Shown here piece after piece: positions 7,430-12,005 of a stretch of 12,005 nt of DNA. Below the pieces are notes generated by a model. The model saw nothing but the letters and a program-made list of their open reading frames with translations, was not told the origin of the DNA and searched no databases. Every line of letters starts with the position of its first letter. Position 1 is the stretch's first letter. Both the position numbers and the translations under genes were made by a program. Origin of the DNA: Podila epigama (Eukaryota > Mortierellomycota > Mortierellomycetes > Mortierellales > Mortierellaceae); contig JAAAVE010000918.1 in assembly GCA_015679605.1 (NCBI GenBank), positions 1 through 12,005 on the forward strand, given 5' to 3'.

Positions 7430-10072
7430 ATGCTCGCATCTGCCATCATCTTCTCCCCCAAAGCCGCCACTCTCCTAGTGTTACTACTTTTCGTACCACA
7501 TTCTTCCAATGCGATACCTGTGGTGAGCGTCAATCTGTCCAATGGCAAAAGCCATTCCTCCGCATCGCACATGTCGGGAGTTCATGTGTTGCGCCACAAT
7601 GATCTGACGGTCAAGGCTGCAACGAATCCTGCCTCTGCCCTCTATCTCTCCACACCTCGATCTCAACAACAAGGCGCATTGAATTGTCGAAATCTGGGAG
7701 AAAGTAAGCATGTCAAAGAATAGAAACAAAAAGGAAAAAAAAAAAATTGTTCATGTCATGGTGTCATTTTTTCTTTTGCGAAATTAATCTCCTTTTGTCT
7801 CTTTCTTTCCCCACGCTACTGAAATGTGAAAAGAACTGGTTCTTGAGAGGGGGTCATCAGTAACCCCGCAAGACCTGCCTAGGATACTTTACGATATTAC
7901 TCAAGTCGCTGGCCAAGGACCTCAGTCTACTTATGTCTGGGTCAATAATAGTAAATCAAGTTTTTTTTTTTTTTTTTTTTTATTCTCTCTTATTTTACAA
8001 AAGGGATAAGGAATGCCATCTTAATAACCATTGTCATCTCTATTTTTTTGTGCGTGAAACGTGTCTAGACTGTGAAGCGTATAATATCCGTACAAGGACT
8101 TTAGAGATATTGGATTGTCGCACCACATTGCCAACACTTTGTACCAACAAGGCCAAGAACACAAAGATTGAGGTGAACACCAAGGCTGGACCTCTCCAGG
8201 GCACACGCGACCCCAATTCGTTTAGGTTCTTGGGTATACCCTATGCGAAAGCACCTGTGGGCAATCTGCGCTTCAGACCACCAGAACCGGCTGCATCTTG
8301 GAAGAAGCCTCTTGTAGCAACACGTTTCAAACCTGTCTGTCCTCAGGAGAGAGGTACAGACAGCAAATTGAATCGGGCACCTGAATCGGAAGATTGTCTG
8401 TTCCTTAATGTGTTCACACCTTCAGTTAAAGATATTCAGGCTGAATCGAGATTGCCTGTCATGGTGAGTTATTGTCGGTTTCATTTTTAACGTTGACCAT
8501 GGTCGATTCCATCCACACCATGAACTGGTTTACCTATTGGGAGCCTGAAGGTTTGAGATGAGATGCATGTACCAGATTTGGATCAATCCTAACAGAAAAT
8601 CACAACACCATATTAACTCCCAACCCTCCCAACCCCAACTCATGCCTTCACGGTAGGTTTACTTTCACGGAGGTGGAAATAAGCAATACGGTGGCTCTAG
8701 TGTTTATTTCGAACCGGGCAATCTTGTATCGCGTGGACGGGTCGTTGTAGTGACATTCAACTACCGGTTAGGACTCTTGGGTACACTCGAGAATGAGACA
8801 GCAGTCCCACGAACGACTCTGCCTGGCAACTTGTTCCTTCGTGACCAAATCCTGGCACTTCAATGGGTGCGAGATAATATTGCTGCGTTTGGGGGTGATC
8901 CGAATCAAGTGACCTTGTTTGGCGAGAGTGCCGGTGCTGTCAGCTTGAGAGCCATGTTGGTCATCCCAGAGACATTCGGGTTGTACAAACGTGTCATCTC
9001 ACAGTCTGACCCCATTGGACTGTAAGTGTTCAAGGCAATGACACGCTGTTTTTTTGTTTCCTTGTTGAAAATTTCTTTCATGTCGTTTTTTATTTATTAA
9101 ACACATCCCCTCCCTTCATTTTTTCATCCTAGACCTTTTCACAAATCTTCAACATCGTCGGGTATCCTTGGGAAATCCGCCATGGAGGCACTGGGTTGCA
9201 CAGACATGAAATGTTTGCAGTCCGTACCCCTCGAACAAATTCTTGACGCACAAGAAAAGGCCTTAGACCATTACTACAAAGTCTATATCCGAAGCGTACC
9301 CTTGATTGCGTTCCTGCCTACAATCGACCATTCATTTATCAAAGATGACTTTTATGCGCTTGCCAAGGCCGGTAAAGTAAATTCAGAGGTACAACTTGTC
9401 TGGGGGTCTGTCCATGACGAAATCGGTACTGTTATGCCATCAGAACCGATTCCAACAGAGCACTATGGTCCAGCTCTTTTATCCTACCTCCGAGACGAGA
9501 GAGCAGAGATCATTGCATCTTCGCCATACTACCAACTCGACCAGTCGCGTCCAGATACTGCCCGTGAGACACTTGCACGAGCCGCCACGGATTTGTATTT
9601 TACCTGTCCACGTTTCCGTGCAGCGGATGCCATAAAAGCATCTGGCAAAGGACCCAAAATGTCATTTTTCCGATTCAACCGTGGTCACCATTTGGGTAAG
9701 CCCACCGACCCAAGCAAGATGAGCACATACTTTTGTCAGTCGACGAGTACGCAACCACGCGTGTGCCATTTTGATGACGTGGCGCCTTCCTTCGGAAGCG
9801 CCATGTCTATTCCGGGTCTTGCGCGAAGTGCAGACGATGCAAGGTTCTCACGTCAAATCATTGATCGCTTCACGGCTTTTGCTCGCTCTGGTAGTAGTAA
9901 TGGTGGTGGTGGTAATGGTGGTAGCGAAAAGAACAGGGACGCTACAGCAGTCGCCTGGGAGGCGTATGATACGCAATCGAGACCTGTACTTGAGCTTGGT
10001 TTGGAGAGTTTTATTTCTTACAACTCTGAAAGAGACGCGTGCACATGGATGACATCCAAGAACGTGTTCTAG
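7430..10072 (+). CDS. Secreted type-B carboxylesterase/lipase with N-terminal cysteine module, 696 aa
   Basis: Extracellular serine esterase of the carboxylesterase type-B (COesterase) family, hydrolysing carboxylic esters or lipids; the substrate is not predictable. Model: join(7430..7703, 7834..7950, 8069..8463, 8657..9021, 9133..10072), all GT-AG. Residues 1-28 are a signal peptide with a Leu-rich core, likely cut after SNA. Residues 86-155 hold four cysteines (C86, C132, C147, C155) in a C-type-lectin-like spacing. The catalytic domain starts near 164: GIPYA, EDCLFLNV at 238-245, oxyanion HGGG at 266-269, nucleophile S353 in GESAG, E480 in HDEIG, H596 in VCHFDD. A Gly-rich loop (about 640-650) precedes the C-terminus. 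Exon 2 could also start at 7861, in frame, losing nine residues. The domain has the usual length, so the N-terminal extension is the unusual part. The second esterase faces it tail to tail. Confidence 0.92.
7961..7981 (+). repeat. Poly-T run of 21 in esterase intron 2
   Basis: A pure T run begins 10 nt after the GTAAAT donor at 7951. Unlike the run in copper-fist intron 1, it lies next to the donor rather than the acceptor. Confidence 0.85.
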
Positions 10073-10191
10073 ACGGTAATGCTTTTTTAATTCACCTTTC
10101 TCTCTGACTATTTACAATAAAAACAATAATGATAATGAAAATGAAAATTAAACACTAGGGTTCTTTTTGCATTTAGCATACGCAGTAATCT
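10073..10191. other. Convergent intergenic spacer
   Basis: Only 119 bp separate the stop codons of the two facing esterase genes. The spacer is A/T-rich, with an AATAAT/GATAATG-like run. The two transcripts probably overlap at their 3' ends. Confidence 0.8.
10116..10121 (+). terminator. AATAAA polyadenylation signal for the plus-strand esterase
   Basis: A canonical AATAAA lies about 45 bp after the TAG and is followed by A-rich sequence. On the minus strand no AATAAA is found within the spacer for the opposing gene. Confidence 0.5.
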
Positions 10192-12005
10192 TTAGTTACT
10201 GGTTGTAGTTGGTTGTGCAGTGGTCGTGACTCGAGTGGTCAGTGTCTCGACAGTCATGGATGGACCCCGGGAAATAGAGCTAGGTGTCTCGACATTACGT
10301 GTGGTCGTAATGGTGCCTGTGGTGGTGGGTCTTCCCGGGACAGCACTTGGGGTGTAAACCGGTGTGTAGGTGCCTGTGGGTGTTGGACGTTTCTTCTCAT
10401 CCTTACCAGGTCCATGGACTTGATAATCATACTTGACATTCTTTTCCAACCAGTCGCATCTAGCCTTGTCCACATTCCGGCTCATTTGACCTCCTGTCGC
10501 TCCAAACTCCATGATATCATTCCTGTTCGTCCTGTATTCCCTCCATGAAGGCTTTGTCATATCCTCATTGAATCCTGCAGGACCACCACGTCGTCCCCAG
10601 CGAGGGTTAGGGCGGTTCGTGCGAGCAAACGTCGAGAAGCGGTCAATGATTTGACGCGAGAACCGGGCATCGCTCGAAGTATAGTTCACTCCCTCTATGA
10701 CATCACCGCTACCAAAAGTGGGCGCAAGATCATCAGCATGACAGACCTTGCCAGCACAAAAGGGAGCCACTGGGTAGCCGAGTGCTTCAGTAAAGGATTT
10801 GCCGTGATTGAATCGGAACGTGTACAGTTTACTGTTTTTGGCCACTTGACGACTGAGTGTTTGGATAGGGCATGTCCAGTAAAGGTCTGAGAGACCTTGC
10901 GCAACCCGGGTACGAACAGTATCCGAGTCGGATTCATTGTACTTGTAATAGGGCGATGTCATCATCTTGGTGTATCTCTCCCTATCACCGTGCACTTTTC
11001 CCAAGGCTTCAGTCGCATTCGAGATAGGGATGGGCTCGGGCCAGATTTCAGGTAGGAACATGTCAAACTCATTCTTGGTTGAACCCCACATGATATTGGC
11101 CTTTTTGTTGTATTGACCGTTCTTGACCAATTCGTCAAAGCCGGCGGGGATAAGGTTGCCGTCGACAGTAGGGCGGTAGATGGCTGGACTGATCATCCAA
11201 TTGTATTCTTCAAGGCTGAACACTTCTCCAAGAGCTTTCATCTGAGCCTCATTGACTTGCTCCACTGTCTTGTTGCGAGCACAGACAATGTCCTTGTCAG
11301 AACAGTCCATATGCAACAAAGTACGTCTGCTAATCTCGGAAGCCAACTGTGGGCTCGAAAACGGACTATATTTTTTTGTTGGAGAGGAGTAGGTAGGATG
11401 TGGTGTGTGGAGAGAATGTTTTTTTTTTAGGTTGGTGCAGTATTCGTTTTTTTTTAATGGCAGTAAGGTTGTTGGTGAGGGCATACAATTAAAAAAAAAA
11501 AAAAGTAGGACTTACAGGCCAAGAAGATCCGAAGAGGAAATGACATTCTTGTACAATCCAAAGGCAGATGGTGCAGAGAGCAAAGCACGGAGTGACCAGG
11601 CACCGGCACTCTCACCAAAGATGGTCACTTGTCTAGGGTCACCACCAAAGGAGGCAATGTTCTGTTGGACCCATTGAAGCGCAGCGATTTGGTCGCGGGT
11701 TGGCAAGTTGCCTGGAGCCTCTGATTTGGAGATATCGGGCTGGTTTTCGAACAGGCCGAAAATACTAAGGCGGTAGTCTTTTTTTCATCATCATGTACAT
11801 GTAATTTTGGGAGAGAAGAGGAAATGTGAGTCGTTATGCACGGTGGAACAAAGCGCGTTTAGTAAAAGACGCGTTTTTTACGCGCACGAAACAATGAAAT
11901 AATGAATAAAAAAATCTTGACTACATGAATGGTATGACACACTTACTGAGTGTAACAACAACGACACCGCCGCGGGACACCAAGTTTCCGGGTTCAAAGA
12001 TTGGA
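10192..12005 (-). CDS. Type-B carboxylesterase, 5' end outside window, Thr/Pro-rich tail
   Basis: Second COesterase-family enzyme; 497 complete residues are visible. Model: complement(join(10192..11365, 11516..11777, 11947..>12005)), GT-AG, phases 1 and 2. The first visible residues, PIFEPGNLVSRGG, match FEPGNLVSRGR of the neighbour, so the signal peptide, any N-terminal module and the HGGG oxyanion loop are beyond the edge. Nucleophile GESAG has its Ser codon at 11608-11610, the acid Glu (KNEFDMF) at 11068-11070, and the His (VCHADD) at 10738-10740. All three are present, so it is probably active. About 60 residues at the C-terminus are Thr/Ser/Pro-rich (PTPTGTYTP-like), suggesting an O-glycosylated stalk that might hold it at the wall; the neighbour lacks this. 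The intron after the GL codon is shared with the neighbour; the one inside TLN/YRL is not. Confidence 0.92.

Noticed and set aside
7484-7729. Minus-strand open frame opposite the esterase first exon
   Set aside because: The plus strand has a clear ATG, signal peptide and in-phase splice donor; the minus frame shows no domain.
1-12005. tRNA, rRNA, CRISPR, insertion sequence or viral elements
   Set aside because: No tRNA-like arms, rRNA segments, spaced direct repeats, terminal inverted repeats or transposase/replicase motifs were seen on either strand.

Overview
The window looks like nuclear DNA of an early-diverging filamentous fungus, most likely Mucoromycota and possibly Mortierella-like. 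The reasons are a fungus-specific copper-fist domain, many short GT-AG introns with CTAAC/CTGAC-like branch sites, introns with 20-23 nt poly-T runs, and secreted type-B carboxylesterases in several copies. The phylum call is inference; no rRNA or tRNA is present.

Layout. 1-2782: about 2.8 kb without a convincing gene. It is dominated by poly-T runs, short tandem repeats with 7-10 bp units, a purine-rich block, a 139-nt pure pyrimidine run, and a C-rich, G-poor stretch leading to the first gene. 2783-6345 (+): a five-exon gene for a copper-fist transcription factor of about 912 residues. It has a canonical N-terminal DNA-binding and copper-binding domain, three further Cys clusters, a Met-x-Met run, a duplicated basic helix motif carrying RRLS, glutamine-rich tracts and an acidic-aromatic C-terminus. 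6346-7429: about 1.1 kb intergenic, with one minus-strand open stretch of strikingly C-ending codons and no flanking gene model. 7430-10072 (+): a five-exon secreted carboxylesterase of 696 residues. It has a signal peptide, a four-cysteine N-terminal module resembling a C-type-lectin fold, and an intact Ser/Glu/His triad. 10192->12005 (-): the 3' part of a second carboxylesterase, convergent with the first, with its own triad and a Thr/Pro-rich tail.

How they work together. The esterase pair probably arose by duplication followed by intron gain or loss, and acts outside the cell on ester substrates. The copper-fist gene would be a nuclear copper-responsive regulator. Nothing in the sequence ties it directly to the esterases; adjacency alone is not evidence of regulation.

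All gene models were built by hand from reading frame, splice signals and family knowledge. The main uncertainties are the long fourth intron of the copper-fist gene and the acceptor of esterase exon 2.
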